64,000 nucleotides of DNA from Stutzerimonas stutzeri (GTDB lineage Bacteria > Pseudomonadota > Gammaproteobacteria > Pseudomonadales > Pseudomonadaceae), in contig NZ_JAMOIC010000001.1 in the NCBI RefSeq assembly GCF_024448895.1, forward strand, positions 186,001-250,000, in the 5' to 3' direction. The notes beneath the pieces are model-generated. The model saw only the letters and a list, made by a program, of their open reading frames with translations, ran no database searches and was not told where the DNA came from. Each line of letters starts with the position of its first letter. The stretch's first letter is position 1. This document shows positions 27,833-36,438 of this stretch, in pieces. Made by a program: the position numbers and the translations under genes.

Positions 27833-29056
27833 ATGACCGATCTCCACAACCCTCCCCGCCCCGATCCGCAGGCGTGGGTCGCTGGCAGCGATGCGCCCGA
27901 AAAGCACGTCGTCAACCTCGGGTTCATGGCACTCACTGACGCTGCCTCACTGATCGTCGCGGCCACCCAGGGCTTCGCTCAGCCATATGGCCTGACGCTG
28001 AACCTGCACCGGCAGACGTCATGGTCGAACATCCGCGACAAGCTGATCGAAGGTGAGCTGGACGCTGCCCACGGCCTCTATGGGCTGATCTACGCCGTCC
28101 ACCTGGGCATTGGCGGCAGCCCACCGGTGGACATGGCAGTCCTCATGGGTTTGGCACAAAACGGCCAGAGCATCAGCCTGTCCAGTTCACTCAGGGCGGC
28201 GGGCGTGACCGATCCGGAGGCGCTGGGTCGCTGCGTGCGCCAGAGTGGTGCAAAGATCACCCTCGCCCAGACGTTTCCTACTGGCACCCATGCCCTCTGG
28301 CTTTACTACTACCTGGCAGCATATGGCATCCATCCGCTGAACGACGTGCGCACCTTAGTGGTGCCCCCCTCACAGATGGTTGCTCATCTACAGGCGCGAC
28401 GCATCGACGGCTTCTGTGCCGGTGAGCCGTGGGGCGCACAAGCTATCCAGGACGACATGGGTTTCACGCTGGCGACCAGCCAATCCATCTGGCCGGATCA
28501 TCCTGAGAAGGTGCTCGGCTGCACCCGAGCCTTTGTCGAGCAATACCCAAACACTGCTCGTGCGCTGATCATGGCGATCCTGGAGGCGAGCCGTTTCATC
28601 GATCAAAGCCAGGAGAACCGGCGTAGCACGGCTCACCTGATCGCCGGTCATGAGTATGTGAATGCGCCGGTTACCGCCATAGAGCCTCGCTTCCTCGGCC
28701 AATATGAAGACGGCCTCGGCCATGCTTGGCTCGATAAACATCCGCTGCGATTCTTTGGCGATGGCGAAGTGAACATGCCGTACCACTCCGACGGCCTGTG
28801 GTTCATGACCCAGCTCCGGCGCTGGGGCCTGTTACGTGAGGATCCGGATTACCTCGCCGTGGCCAAGAGTGTTCAGCAGACCAGCCTGTATCGTGACGCA
28901 GCCTCCGCTCTGAATATTCCAGTACCGGATTCACTCATGCGCAGCGCCCTGCTGATGGATGGCAGCCACTGGGATGGCAGCGATCCCGCAGCCTACGCCC
29001 GCAGTTTCGCCCTGCACGCGCTGGCAGATGCCCCCATGTCCTCCGTGCCTTGCTGA
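27833..29056 (+). CDS. nasS: Nitrate/nitrite sensor NasS (cytoplasmic NrtA-like)
   Basis: A 407-residue protein of the CmpA/NrtA substrate-binding fold but without a signal peptide, so it acts in the cytoplasm. Landmarks are VVNLGFMALTDAASLIVAAT, the ligand-pocket region TFPTGTHALWLYYYLAAYGI, and DGFCAGEPWGAQAI. In Paracoccus and Azotobacter NasS sequesters the antiterminator NasT and releases it when nitrate or nitrite binds. The nasT gene follows after 12 bases. Lack of a signal sequence plus adjacency to nasT separates it from the transporter protein at 30508. Confidence 0.93.
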   Translation: MTDLHNPPRPDPQAWVAGSDAPEKHVVNLGFMALTDAASLIVAATQGFAQPYGLTLNLHRQTSWSNIRDKLIEGELDAAHGLYGLIYAVHLGIGGSPPVDMAVLMGLAQNGQSISLSSSLRAAGVTDPEALGRCVRQSGAKITLAQTFPTGTHALWLYYYLAAYGIHPLNDVRTLVVPPSQMVAHLQARRIDGFCAGEPWGAQAIQDDMGFTLATSQSIWPDHPEKVLGCTRAFVEQYPNTARALIMAILEASRFIDQSQENRRSTAHLIAGHEYVNAPVTAIEPRFLGQYEDGLGHAWLDKHPLRFFGDGEVNMPYHSDGLWFMTQLRRWGLLREDPDYLAVAKSVQQTSLYRDAASALNIPVPDSLMRSALLMDGSHWDGSDPAAYARSFALHALADAPMSSVPC

Positions 29057-29068
29057 GAGGAGACAGCC

Positions 29069-29647
29069 ATGCTTCGCGTCCTCCTGATTGACGACACGCC
29101 ACGCAAGGTTGGCCGACTTCGCACCGCGCTGATCGAGGCCGGGTTCGAGGTCATCGAAGAATCCGGTCTGACCATCGACCTTCCCGAGCGGGTCGAGGCC
29201 GTTCGCCCGGATGTCGTGCTGATCGATACCGACTCACCCGGCCGCGACGTAATGGAGCAGGTGGTGATGGTCAGCCGCGACCAACCACGACCCATCGTCA
29301 TGTTCACCGACGACAACAACCCCGATGCCATGCGTCAGGCGATTCGTGCAGGCGTCAGCGCCTACATCGTCGAAGGCATCCAGGCCCAGCGCCTGAAACC
29401 GATTCTCGATGTCGCAATGGCTCGCTTCGAGAGCGATCAGGCGATTCGTGCGCAACTGCACGCCCGTGATCAGCAATTGGTCGAGCGCAAGCGCATTGAG
29501 CTCGCCAAGGGCATGCTCATGAAGATGCGCAGCTGCAACGAGGAAGAGGCCTACACCCTGATGCGCCGCCAGGCCATGAGCCGGCAGCAGAAACTGATTC
29601 AGGTGGCCGAGCAGATCATCGCGATGAACGATCTGCTGGGCCAGTGA
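29069..29647 (+). CDS. nasT: ANTAR-domain antiterminator NasT
   Basis: A 192-residue response-regulator-like protein. The receiver domain (about 1-120) keeps LLIDDTP and an acceptor-like Asp in VVLIDTDSP (about residue 53). The usual switch lysine is Glu (AYIVEG), so phosphorylation may not matter. The C-terminal ANTAR domain (about 130-190) has RKRIELAKGMLMKMRSCNEE and AYTLMRRQAM, the RNA-binding three-helix pattern. It should bind the dual hexaloop leaders found before nasF, nasA and nirB in this window and prevent termination. GAGAGGAG precedes the ATG. Confidence 0.95.
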   Translation: MLRVLLIDDTPRKVGRLRTALIEAGFEVIEESGLTIDLPERVEAVRPDVVLIDTDSPGRDVMEQVVMVSRDQPRPIVMFTDDNNPDAMRQAIRAGVSAYIVEGIQAQRLKPILDVAMARFESDQAIRAQLHARDQQLVERKRIELAKGMLMKMRSCNEEEAYTLMRRQAMSRQQKLIQVAEQIIAMNDLLGQ

Positions 29648-29693
29648 TTAGTACCACTGCTTCAGCGACGCCGCCGAGGATCGGCGAAGTCCT

Positions 29694-30114
29694 GGCCGAA
29701 TAAATTCGGCCGCTACGATCACTGCAGCTCGGCTGTCACTCGGTCCCCATGTAGGGGCTAACTTGTTCGCCCCATCGAGCCGATCGAGACCGGTCAGGTC
29801 ACGTGATGAACGAGTGGCCAGAGCAGCTATTCGCGCTGCTCCAGCGACCGACGGAACCCCGCAATCTGGCCGAATAAATTCGGCCGCTACAGACACTTCG
29901 GCTCCGCTATTACTCGGTTCCCATGTAGGGGCGAACTTGTTCGCCCAATCGAGCCGATCGAGACCGGTCAGGTCACGTGATGAACGAGTGGCCAGAGCAG
30001 CAATTCGCCGCCCTGCTCTAGCGACCCCGCATCCCGGCCGAATAAATTCGGCCGCTATAGACACTTCGGCTCCGCTATCACTCGGTCCCCCTGTAGGGGC
30101 GAACTTGTTCGCCC
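29694..30114. repeat. Tandem array of REP palindromes, period about 170 bases
   Basis: Inverted REP copies with GGCCGAA-TAAA-TTCGGCC begin at 29694, 29868 and 30036. Direct copies headed GTAGGGGC with GAAC-TTG-TTCGCCC begin at 29751, 29935 and 30093. Successive units are 174 and 168 bases apart. Between the palindromes, a stretch beginning ATCGAGCCGATCGAGACCGG is shared almost identically by two units, and CACTTCGGCTCCGCTAT by two to three. This is a tandem duplication of a REPIN-like element in the nasT / nasF gap. Confidence 0.9.
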
Positions 30115-30205
30115 GCCGAACAGCACGACCTCGCGTAAAACCTCTCTGACGCGATCCACGCCCGCAATCAGGCGAACCAAAACGGAGCCAGTTGATGCGA
30201 AGACT

Positions 30206-30220
30206 GCACGGCAATCGCGC
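30206..30220. promoter_or_regulatory. Possible NtrC site upstream of the nitrate transporter promoter
   Basis: GCAC-N7-GCGC, one mismatch from the NtrC half-site pair GCAC-N7-GTGC, about 145 bases upstream of the sigma-54 element, a normal enhancer distance. A weak match on its own. Confidence 0.3.
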
Positions 30221-30350
30221 CGGGCGTGGGTGATGGGGGAAGGCATCACGCCAATGGCCCTTGCAGGCCTTCTCAGCAGGGTCTCGTAACCCACTGTAAT
30301 GTCAGGTTAATTCTCGTATTTCACCAGCTAAGCCTTCAGTGGAACCTGAA

Positions 30351-30367
30351 TTGGCAAGCCACTTGCA
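30351..30367 (+). promoter_or_regulatory. Putative sigma-54 promoter of the nitrate ABC transporter operon
   Basis: TTGGCAAGCCACTTGCA has GG and GC with the 12-base offset of -24/-12 promoters. Transcription would start near 30378, about 15 bases before the first hexaloop hairpin of the leader. Confidence 0.75.
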
Positions 30368-30392
30368 ATCTCTCCGATACCACGTCTTCGGG

Positions 30393-30434
30393 TCGCCAAC
30401 GGCGGTGATCGGGACGAATTGACAAAGGCGTCAA
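30393..30434 (+). promoter_or_regulatory. ANTAR-type dual-hexaloop leader (NasT target) of the nitrate transporter operon
   Basis: Hairpin P1 at 30393-30408 is TCGCC-[AACGGC]-GGTGA. Hairpin P2 at 30419-30434 is TTGAC-[AAAGGC]-GTCAA. Both six-base loops have A at position 1 and G at position 4, the rule known for ANTAR RNA targets. P2 shares bases 30424-30431 with the 5' arm of the following terminator, so the two structures exclude each other. Confidence 0.85.
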
Positions 30435-30483
30435 CGGTGCTCGCTCTGCTCACGCAGAGCGTTCGTCCGTTACGCCTTTTTTT
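30424..30483 (+). terminator. Leader attenuator terminator of the nitrate transporter operon
   Basis: AAAGGCGT and AACGG pair with CCGTT and ACGCCTTT, enclosing an inner hairpin CGCTCTGC/GCAGAGCG; a T run follows. It ends about 25 bases before the coding start, a classic conditional terminator. Confidence 0.85.
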
Positions 30484-30507
30484 CGTTTCGCGATTGAGGG
30501 ATGAATC

Positions 30508-31881
30508 ATGCGCAAGACTCGCCGTACGATGCTGAAAACGCTCCTGGCCAGCGTTGGATGTTCCGCCCTGCTGCAATTGGTACCGATGACTGTCTGGGCT
30601 GCCGAGCCTGAAAAGGAAGAACTCAAGCTCGGCTTCATCAAGCTCACCGACATGGCGCCGCTGGCGATTGCCTACGAAAAGGGCTACTTCGAAGACGAAG
30701 GTCTCTACGTCACGCTCGAAGCCCAGGCGAACTGGAAGGTCTTGCTGGACCGTGTCATCGATGGCGAGTTGGACGGCGCCCACATGCTCTCCGGCCAGCC
30801 GATCGGCGCGACCATCGGATTCGGCACCAAGGCCGACATCATCACCGCCTTCACCATGGACCTCAATGGCAACGCCATCACCATGTCCAACGCCATCTGG
30901 GAACAGATGAAGCCCCATGTGCCAATGGTGGATGACAAGCCGCAGCATCCTATCAAGGCCGACGCGCTCAAGCCTGTGATCGAGCAACTCAACGCCAGCG
31001 GCAAGTCGTTCAACCTGGGCATGGTCTTTCCCGTATCCACCCATAACTACGAGCTGCGCTACTGGCTCGCCGCTGGAGGTATCCATCCCGGCTACTACGC
31101 ACCGAACAAGGGCGACATCAGCGGCCAGATCGACGCCCAGGCGCTGCTCTCGGTCACCCCGCCGCCGCAGATGCCTTCGACAATGGAAGCCGGCACCATC
31201 CATGGCTACAGCGTGGGCGAGCCGTGGAACCAGCAGGCGGTGTTCAAGGGCATCGGCGTGCCGGTGGTAGCCGACTATGCGATTCGCAAGAACATGTCCG
31301 AGAAGGTTTTTGGCGTCTCGAAGGCGTGGGCCGAGGCGAACCCGGAAACCCACTAGCGCCTGGTCAAGGCGCTGATCCGCGCCGGCAAGTGGCTCGATGA
31401 AGACAACAACGCCAATCGCCAGGAAGCAGTGGAGATCCTCTCGCGCCCCGAGTACGTCGGTGCCGACGCCAAAGTGATCGCCAACTCCATGACCGGCACT
31501 TTCGAATTCGAGAAAGGCGACAAGCGTGAAGTGCCGGACTTCAACGTGTTCTTCCGCTACCACGCGACCTACCCCTACTACTCCGACGCCATCTGGTACC
31601 TGACGCAGATGCGCCGCTGGGGCCAGATCGCCGAAGCCAAGCCCGACAGCTGGTATCTGGAGACCGCCAAGCAGGTCTACCGCCCCGACATCTACCGCGA
31701 AGCCGCCGCCGCGCTGATCGAAGACGGTCTGCTGACCGCCGAAGATTTCCCCGCCGCAGACGAAGACGGCATACGCGAGCCGCTGGCCGACACCATCGAC
31801 GGCATTGCCTATGACGGGCACGCGCCCAACGCGTACCTCGAACAGTTTTCGATCGGCCTGAAAGGCGATACCACACTCTGA
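30508..31881 (+). pseudogene. Nitrate ABC transporter substrate-binding protein (NrtA/NasF type), interrupted by an in-frame TAG
   Basis: The periplasmic nitrate-binding component. The N-terminus carries a Tat-like signal (TRRTMLK, then a hydrophobic stretch to about residue 31). The body has [40 protein letters not shown] and [12 protein letters not shown]. After residue 282 (NPETH) the codon at 31354-31356 is TAG. The same frame then continues with [18 protein letters not shown] to a natural stop at 31881, giving a family-length 458 codons. A CAG-to-TAG change would explain it. The visible product lacks the C-terminal third and is probably nonfunctional unless the stop is suppressed or is a sequencing error. 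Confidence 0.88.
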
Positions 31882-31932
31882 TTCCGCCTACGGGAGCCTG
31901 CGCGGCTCCCGCCTTTAGGAGAGGACACGTCG

Positions 31933-32922
31933 ATGAGCAATCCAGCCGTCGTGCAGAACATCAAGCAAACACTACGGGCCGGCCGCCAGGCTCGCCTCAA
32001 GCGCTGGCTGCCGCAGGTCATCATGCCGCTGGTGGGCATCTTCGCCTTCCTGCTGTTCTGGCAACTCGTGGCAACCAACATCCAGACCAGCCTTGGCCAG
32101 TTTCCGGGCCCCAGCCAGGTAGCCGAGCAGTTCACGGGATTGGTCGATGCGCATGTCCAGTCGCGGGACAAAGCCGAGGCGTTCTATCAGCGTCAGGAAG
32201 ATCGCAACGCCGCCAAGTTGGCCAAGAACCCAGATGCCGAGGTGAAGATCCGCCCCTACACCGGCAAGCCGACTTTCTTCGAGCAGATCTTCACCAGCCT
32301 TTACACGGTAATGACCGGCTTCGCGATTGCCTCCCTGATAGCCGTGCCGCTGGGCATCGTCTGCGGGCTGAGCAAGACGGTGTACAGCGCGATGAATCCG
32401 CTGATTCAGATCTTCAAACCGGTATCGCCGCTGGCCTGGCTACCGCTGGTGACCATGGTGGTCAGCGCCGTTTATGTAAGTGACGACCCGCTGATGGCGA
32501 AATCCTTCGTCACCTCGGCGCTGACCGTTGCGCTGTGCTGCCTGTGGCCCACGGTGATCAACACCACGGTGGGCGTTGCCAACCTGGACAAGGACCTGCA
32601 GAACGTCAGCCGCGTGCTGCGTCTGTCGCCGCTCGGCCATGTGCGTCGCATCGTCCTGCCCGCTGCCATTCCGATGATCTTCACCGGCCTGCGCCTGTCG
32701 CTGGCAACCGGTTGGATGGTGCTGATTGCCGCGGAAATGCTGGCGCAGAACCCCGGCCTCGGGAAATTCATCTGGGACGAGTTCCAGAACGGCAGCTCCA
32801 ACTCGCTCGGCCGAATCATGGTCGCAGTGATCGTCATCGGCCTGATCGGCTTCGCCCTGGATCGCATCATGCTGATGCTCCAGCGCCGCGTGAGCTGGGA
32901 CAAGAACGCAGACCTGCGCTGA
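31933..32922 (+). CDS. Nitrate ABC transporter permease (NtrB/NasE type)
   Basis: A 329-residue inner membrane protein with one N-terminal helix (VIMPLVGIFAFLLFWQLVA), a long periplasmic-side loop rich in charges (about 60-115) and five further helices. The permease coupling loop is in SPLGHVRRIVLPAAIPMIFTGLRLSLATG, residues near 235-265. The loop after the first helix is typical of the nitrate/cyanate branch, distinguishing it from taurine or sulfonate permeases. AGGAGAGGA lies upstream. It follows the broken binding-protein gene by 51 bases in the same operon. Confidence 0.93.
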   Translation: MSNPAVVQNIKQTLRAGRQARLKRWLPQVIMPLVGIFAFLLFWQLVATNIQTSLGQFPGPSQVAEQFTGLVDAHVQSRDKAEAFYQRQEDRNAAKLAKNPDAEVKIRPYTGKPTFFEQIFTSLYTVMTGFAIASLIAVPLGIVCGLSKTVYSAMNPLIQIFKPVSPLAWLPLVTMVVSAVYVSDDPLMAKSFVTSALTVALCCLWPTVINTTVGVANLDKDLQNVSRVLRLSPLGHVRRIVLPAAIPMIFTGLRLSLATGWMVLIAAEMLAQNPGLGKFIWDEFQNGSSNSLGRIMVAVIVIGLIGFALDRIMLMLQRRVSWDKNADLR

Positions 32923-32933
32923 GGGAAACCACC

Positions 32934-33728
32934 ATGAACAATGCCCACCTCGAACTCACTGGCGTCGGTATCAGCTTCCCCACAGACAAGGGGCTCTATT
33001 GCGCGCTGCAGAACGTCAACCTGCGTATCGCCAAGGGCGAATTCGTCTCCCTGATCGGCCACTCCGGCTGCGGCAAGTCGACCGTGCTGAACATCGTCGC
33101 GGGGCTTTATCAAGCCACCACCGGCGGCGTGATCCTCGATGGCCGCGAGGTCAACGAGCCCGGCCCTGAACGCGCCGTGGTCTTCCAGAACCACAGCTTG
33201 CTGCCCTGGCTTTCCTGCTACGAGAACGTCGAACTGGCGGTGCGCCAAGTCTTCAACGGAAAGAAGAGCAAGCGCGAAATGCGCGAATGGATCGAGCACA
33301 ACCTCGAACTGGTGCACATGACCCATGCGCGTGAAAAGCGCCCAAGCGAGATTTCCGGCGGGATGAAGCAGCGCATCGGTATCGCCCGCGCCCTGGCCAT
33401 GCAGCCCAAGGTGCTGCTGATGGACGAGCCCTTCGGCGCACTCGATGCGCTGACCCGCGCGCACTTGCAGGACTCGCTGATGGAGATCCATGCGGACCTT
33501 GGAAACACTGTGATCATGATCACCCATGACGTCGACGAGGCCGTGCTGCTTTCAGACCGCATCGTGATGATGACCAACGGGCCATCGGCAACCATCGGCG
33601 AATTTCTCCGCGTAGAGCTGCCGCACCCGCGTGACCGCATGGCACTGGCGCATGACGCCCAGTACCACGCCTATCGGGCGCAGGTCTTGGAGTTTCTCTA
33701 CCAGCGCCAGCAACGGCCGGCTGCCTGA
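32934..33728 (+). CDS. Nitrate ABC transporter ATP-binding protein (NtrD/NasD type)
   Basis: 264 residues, cytoplasmic. Walker [10 protein letters not shown] is near residues 43-51, followed by the Q-loop [11 protein letters not shown], signature [15 protein letters not shown], Walker [16 protein letters not shown] and the switch histidine in [10 protein letters not shown]. The start is ATG 32934, with GAGGGAAA upstream. The same frame is open far back into the permease gene, but in a region already coding in another frame. This completes the nitrate/nitrite importer with the permease and the damaged binding protein. Confidence 0.94.
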   Translation: MNNAHLELTGVGISFPTDKGLYCALQNVNLRIAKGEFVSLIGHSGCGKSTVLNIVAGLYQATTGGVILDGREVNEPGPERAVVFQNHSLLPWLSCYENVELAVRQVFNGKKSKREMREWIEHNLELVHMTHAREKRPSEISGGMKQRIGIARALAMQPKVLLMDEPFGALDALTRAHLQDSLMEIHADLGNTVIMITHDVDEAVLLSDRIVMMTNGPSATIGEFLRVELPHPRDRMALAHDAQYHAYRAQVLEFLYQRQQRPAA

Positions 33729-33753
33729 ACAAGGGCCCTCCAGGAGCGGAAAT

Positions 33754-34833
33754 ATGACCATGGACAGAGCATTGACAAGCACGCCGCTGGCAATTGAAAC
33801 GCCGCGGGTGACCGAGACCGCTGTCGCTTTGAAGCCACACACTGACTGGCTGCTGCTTGCAGCCTGGTCGACGGCCTGTATCGCGGGGCTGTGGCAACAG
33901 CAGTGGCTGGCGCTCACCCTTGCCTGCCTGGCGGCGGGTTTACAGCTTTTGCAGCAGCGCAAACGACAGGGCCTCGATCATCCGCGGGAGGATCTGGTAG
34001 CCGCATTCGGTGCACAGTCGCTGCGAAACGCCCGCCTGCGCAGCGAAGTGCAGTTCGCCAGCGACGCGCTTGAACGCATGGCTGGCACAGCCGAGCACAG
34101 CAGCATCGATCAGGCCCAGCGGGTATTGGCGATCACCGAATCCAGCAAGGACTTGAGTCATAACCTCGACCGCGTCAGCACCCTTGGGCAGCAGGCCATG
34201 GAGGCATTTGCCGAGACGCATCGTGAAAGCGAGACCGGGCGCAACAGCGCCATGCGGGTCAGTGCCAGCATGAGCGACGTTCGCGAAAGCATGCAGCGAA
34301 CGGCCGATGCTGTCGGTCAGCTGATGCAGGACACCGCAGCCGTGGGCAAGGCCGCGCTGAGCATCCAGGCGGTTGCCAGGCAAACCCAGCTACTTGCGCT
34401 CAACGCCTCCATCGAAGCGGCGCGGGCCGGTGACCATGGTCGCGGCTTTGCCGTTGTGGCTGACGAAGTGCGCCAGTTGGCACTGACCAGCGACCGCGCC
34501 GCCCAGGACATCTACCGCGTAGTCGACACCACCGGACACACCGTGCGCCGCGTCGAGGCCGAAGTCGTCCAGCACAAACAGCTGCTCGAGCAGAGTGGCC
34601 AGCAAAGCAGCACCCTGGCGACCGAACTCGATCAGCTGGCTTTGCGCAGTCAGCGGAGCCTGGCTGAGCTGGACCACCTGTATGCGGCGCTCGAAGAGCA
34701 AAGACACAGCAACGGCCAGCTTCGCCAACAGCTCGATTACGTGGGAGCCGGCGTCCAGCTCCAGCGCGCCCAGGCCGAAGAGCTGCACAGCCTGACGCTC
34801 TACCTCACCCGCCTCAGCCGAACGGAAGCCTGA
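33754..34833 (+). CDS. Small methyl-accepting-chemotaxis-like protein in the nitrate operon
   Basis: 359 residues: two closely spaced hydrophobic helices (about 30-68) with almost no periplasmic loop and no recognisable HAMP or sensor domain, then a coiled-coil signalling region. The chemoreceptor hairpin tip is present as [28 protein letters not shown] (about 212-240), the part that contacts CheA/CheW. It therefore has output but no visible input. The next gene, two bases away, has a NIT-like sensor region and may supply it. CAGGAGCGG precedes ATG 33754. Confidence 0.87.
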   Translation: MTMDRALTSTPLAIETPRVTETAVALKPHTDWLLLAAWSTACIAGLWQQQWLALTLACLAAGLQLLQQRKRQGLDHPREDLVAAFGAQSLRNARLRSEVQFASDALERMAGTAEHSSIDQAQRVLAITESSKDLSHNLDRVSTLGQQAMEAFAETHRESETGRNSAMRVSASMSDVRESMQRTADAVGQLMQDTAAVGKAALSIQAVARQTQLLALNASIEAARAGDHGRGFAVVADEVRQLALTSDRAAQDIYRVVDTTGHTVRRVEAEVVQHKQLLEQSGQQSSTLATELDQLALRSQRSLAELDHLYAALEEQRHSNGQLRQQLDYVGAGVQLQRAQAEELHSLTLYLTRLSRTEA

Positions 34834-34835
34834 CC

Positions 34836-35531
34836 ATGGAAGTATCGATCGCCCTCACCCTGGCTGCCTGCCTGGTATTGCTCGGCAACCACCTGAGCCG
34901 CGTTGCGGCGGAACGCCATCGCAAACGGCTCTGCGCAACCGATGTGCAAGCGCTTCAACACGCATTGGAGGTCCTGCAGTTCGTGCAGAAGCACCGCGGC
35001 CTCGGCGGTCAGCGCGAAGCAGCAGCGGCAGCGCAACGGCTGGAAGTCGCATCTCGCCTCGACCAGCTCTGGCACGACTGGAAGGGAGAAGAGAACCGGC
35101 CTGCGATGCGCGCCTTGTGGCAGGAGATTCGTCAGAACCCGGCGGATTTCGAGCCGCATTGCATCCTGATCGAACAGCTGCTGGAGAGCATTCATGTGCT
35201 TGAACTGCGTCTGGCCTTCCAGGGCAACCCGCAAGTGAATGGCATGTGCGAGGCCTGCCGCGCACTCGAAGATCTGGGCCGTCTGCGCGGCTTGGCAGTG
35301 CGAGCGGCCAACTTTGAACGCTGTCCGCTGGATATGCAGATCCAGATGCGCTACCTCTGCCAGCGCCTGGCCGACCCTATCGGCGGCAAGAGTCTCGGCA
35401 ACCTCATCGAACATCTGGAACGTAACCTGATCAACGCACCACGGGTCAGCCTGGCACCGGCCGAATGCTACGCGCTGATCACACCGATCATCGACGAGCG
35501 GCTGCGGGGCATTCGCCTCAGCATTGCCTGA
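34836..35531 (+). CDS. NIT-like (nitrate/nitrite-sensing type) protein, probable partner of the MCP-like protein
   Basis: A 231-residue helical protein with one N-terminal membrane helix (VSIALTLAACLVLLGNHLS). The segment LEVLQFVQKHRGLGG (about residues 45-60) and the later ALEDLGRLRGLAVRA (about 143-157) resemble the paired terminal motifs of NIT domains, which sense nitrate and nitrite in proteins such as NasR. No output domain is present. It begins two bases after the stop of the chemoreceptor-like gene. The NIT assignment rests on these two motifs and on context, not on a profile search. Confidence 0.72.
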   Translation: MEVSIALTLAACLVLLGNHLSRVAAERHRKRLCATDVQALQHALEVLQFVQKHRGLGGQREAAAAAQRLEVASRLDQLWHDWKGEENRPAMRALWQEIRQNPADFEPHCILIEQLLESIHVLELRLAFQGNPQVNGMCEACRALEDLGRLRGLAVRAANFERCPLDMQIQMRYLCQRLADPIGGKSLGNLIEHLERNLINAPRVSLAPAECYALITPIIDERLRGIRLSIA

Positions 35532-35573
35532 GGCGTGGAACAAATACCGGGATATTCCGCTGACCGTTCCGGC

Positions 35574-35601
35574 TTGGGGCCGGCGCACGGACGCGTACAA
35601 T
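35574..35601 (+). promoter_or_regulatory. Putative sigma-70 promoter of the thioesterase gene
   Basis: TTGGGG at 35574-35579 and TACAAT at 35596-35601, 16-base spacing, 55 bases before the start codon. It suggests that this gene is not part of the nitrate operon. Confidence 0.45.
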
Positions 35602-35656
35602 CCGCGTCCGCACGTCGCGCCAAACCAGCGCTTAGTATTCAGCCCACGAGATCACC

Positions 35657-36100
35657 ATGGCCCGCCTGACCCTGCAATTTCCGGAAGACCAGTTCTGCTT
35701 TACCACCCAACTTACCGTACGCATCACCGACATCAACGCCGGCAACCATCTGGCCAACGATTCCATGATCTCGATGATTTCCGAAGCGCGCGCACGTTTT
35801 CTGTTCGCCTACGGTATCGCCGAAACCAGTAAGGATGGCGGGGGCATCATCGTGACCGACCTGGCCACCACCTATAAAGCCGAGGCGCATGCGCGCGACG
35901 TGCTGCAATTCGAAGTCGGTGTTATGGACTTCAACAAGTACGGTGGCGATATCACTTTCCGCATTACACGCCCGGCTGACGACACATTGATTGCCATGGC
36001 CAAGTCCGGCTTCGTTTTCTACAACTATTTGGAAAGCCGCGTGGTATCGATGCCCACCGAGTTCGAAGCGAAATTCCCCAAGGTCAATCGAATCGCCTGA
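35657..36100 (+). CDS. Hotdog-fold acyl-CoA thioesterase-like protein
   Basis: 147 residues with the 4HBT hotdog pattern: VRITDINAGNHLANDSMISM (about 21-40, with the Asp and Asn-His region used in catalysis), a long central helix EARARFLFAYGI, and strands ending FVFYNYLESRVVSMP. Such enzymes hydrolyse acyl-CoA thioesters; the substrate is not apparent. It sits between two nitrate assimilation units but appears to have its own promoter, so a link to nitrate use is not implied. Confidence 0.85.
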   Translation: MARLTLQFPEDQFCFTTQLTVRITDINAGNHLANDSMISMISEARARFLFAYGIAETSKDGGGIIVTDLATTYKAEAHARDVLQFEVGVMDFNKYGGDITFRITRPADDTLIAMAKSGFVFYNYLESRVVSMPTEFEAKFPKVNRIA

Positions 36101-36123
36101 TACGCCCCGTTTCGAAGCACTGC

Positions 36124-36138
36124 GCACCACGGCTGCGC
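36124..36138. promoter_or_regulatory. Possible NtrC site upstream of the MFS nitrate transporter promoter
   Basis: GCAC-N7-GCGC, the same one-mismatch form as at 30206, about 64 bases upstream of the sigma-54 element. Weak alone; the recurrence is the reason to record it. Confidence 0.3.
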
Positions 36139-36201
36139 GCTTCAGGCCGGTTTCAGCGCGTCTCGAACGTCAGCAAAGCCCAGATTCCACCGCTTTAGCG
36201 C

Positions 36202-36218
36202 TTGGCACAGCTTCTGCT
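36202..36218 (+). promoter_or_regulatory. Putative sigma-54 promoter of the MFS nitrate transporter gene
   Basis: TTGGCACAGCTTCTGCT, with correct GG/GC spacing and near-identical to the nirB element. Together with the leader structures it accounts for most of the 338-base gap 36101-36438. Confidence 0.78.
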
Positions 36219-36230
36219 TAGGCAAGGCAG

Positions 36231-36270
36231 GTAGCCAAAGGCGGTTACTCACAGACATGACAAAGGCGTC
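36231..36270 (+). promoter_or_regulatory. ANTAR-type dual-hexaloop leader (NasT target) of the MFS nitrate transporter gene
   Basis: P1 at 36231-36248 is GTAGCC-[AAAGGC]-GGTTAC; P2 at 36259-36270 is GAC-[AAAGGC]-GTC. Both loops have A1 and G4. P2 bases 36262-36269 are also the start of the terminator stem, giving the same switch geometry as at the ABC operon. Confidence 0.85.
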
Positions 36271-36314
36271 GCGTTGCCCCGTTGAGATTGACGGTGGTTC
36301 GCGGCGCCTTTTTC
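36262..36314 (+). terminator. Leader attenuator terminator of the MFS nitrate transporter gene
   Basis: AAAGGCG and CGCG pair with CGCG and CGCCTTT around a 25-base loop, followed by a T run, about 125 bases before the coding start. Confidence 0.82.
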
Positions 36315-36438
36315 GTTTGGCCCCAACGAACAGGGGCGCGGGCATGGCTCGCATGGATTTGAGGCTGCCACCAGGCAGCGGGGCATTCCCCGACCGCCAG
36401 CTGGCGCGCCGGTAAAAACTTGTCTAGTGAGGTGTTCG

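Noticed and set aside
29694-30114. CRISPR array
   Set aside because: The repeats are palindromic REP sequences with long, themselves repeated, spacers and no cas genes; this is not a CRISPR pattern.
31354-31356. Programmed recoding of the TAG (pyrrolysine or read-through)
   Set aside because: No recoding signal was recognised next to the stop and pyrrolysine use is not expected in pseudomonads; a point mutation or sequencing error is simpler.
30328-31821. 497-codon frame opposite the broken nitrate-binding gene
   Set aside because: I considered whether this antisense frame could be the real gene, given the TAG in the other strand. The plus strand encodes clear NrtA-family sequence on both sides of the TAG, so the antisense frame is a shadow.
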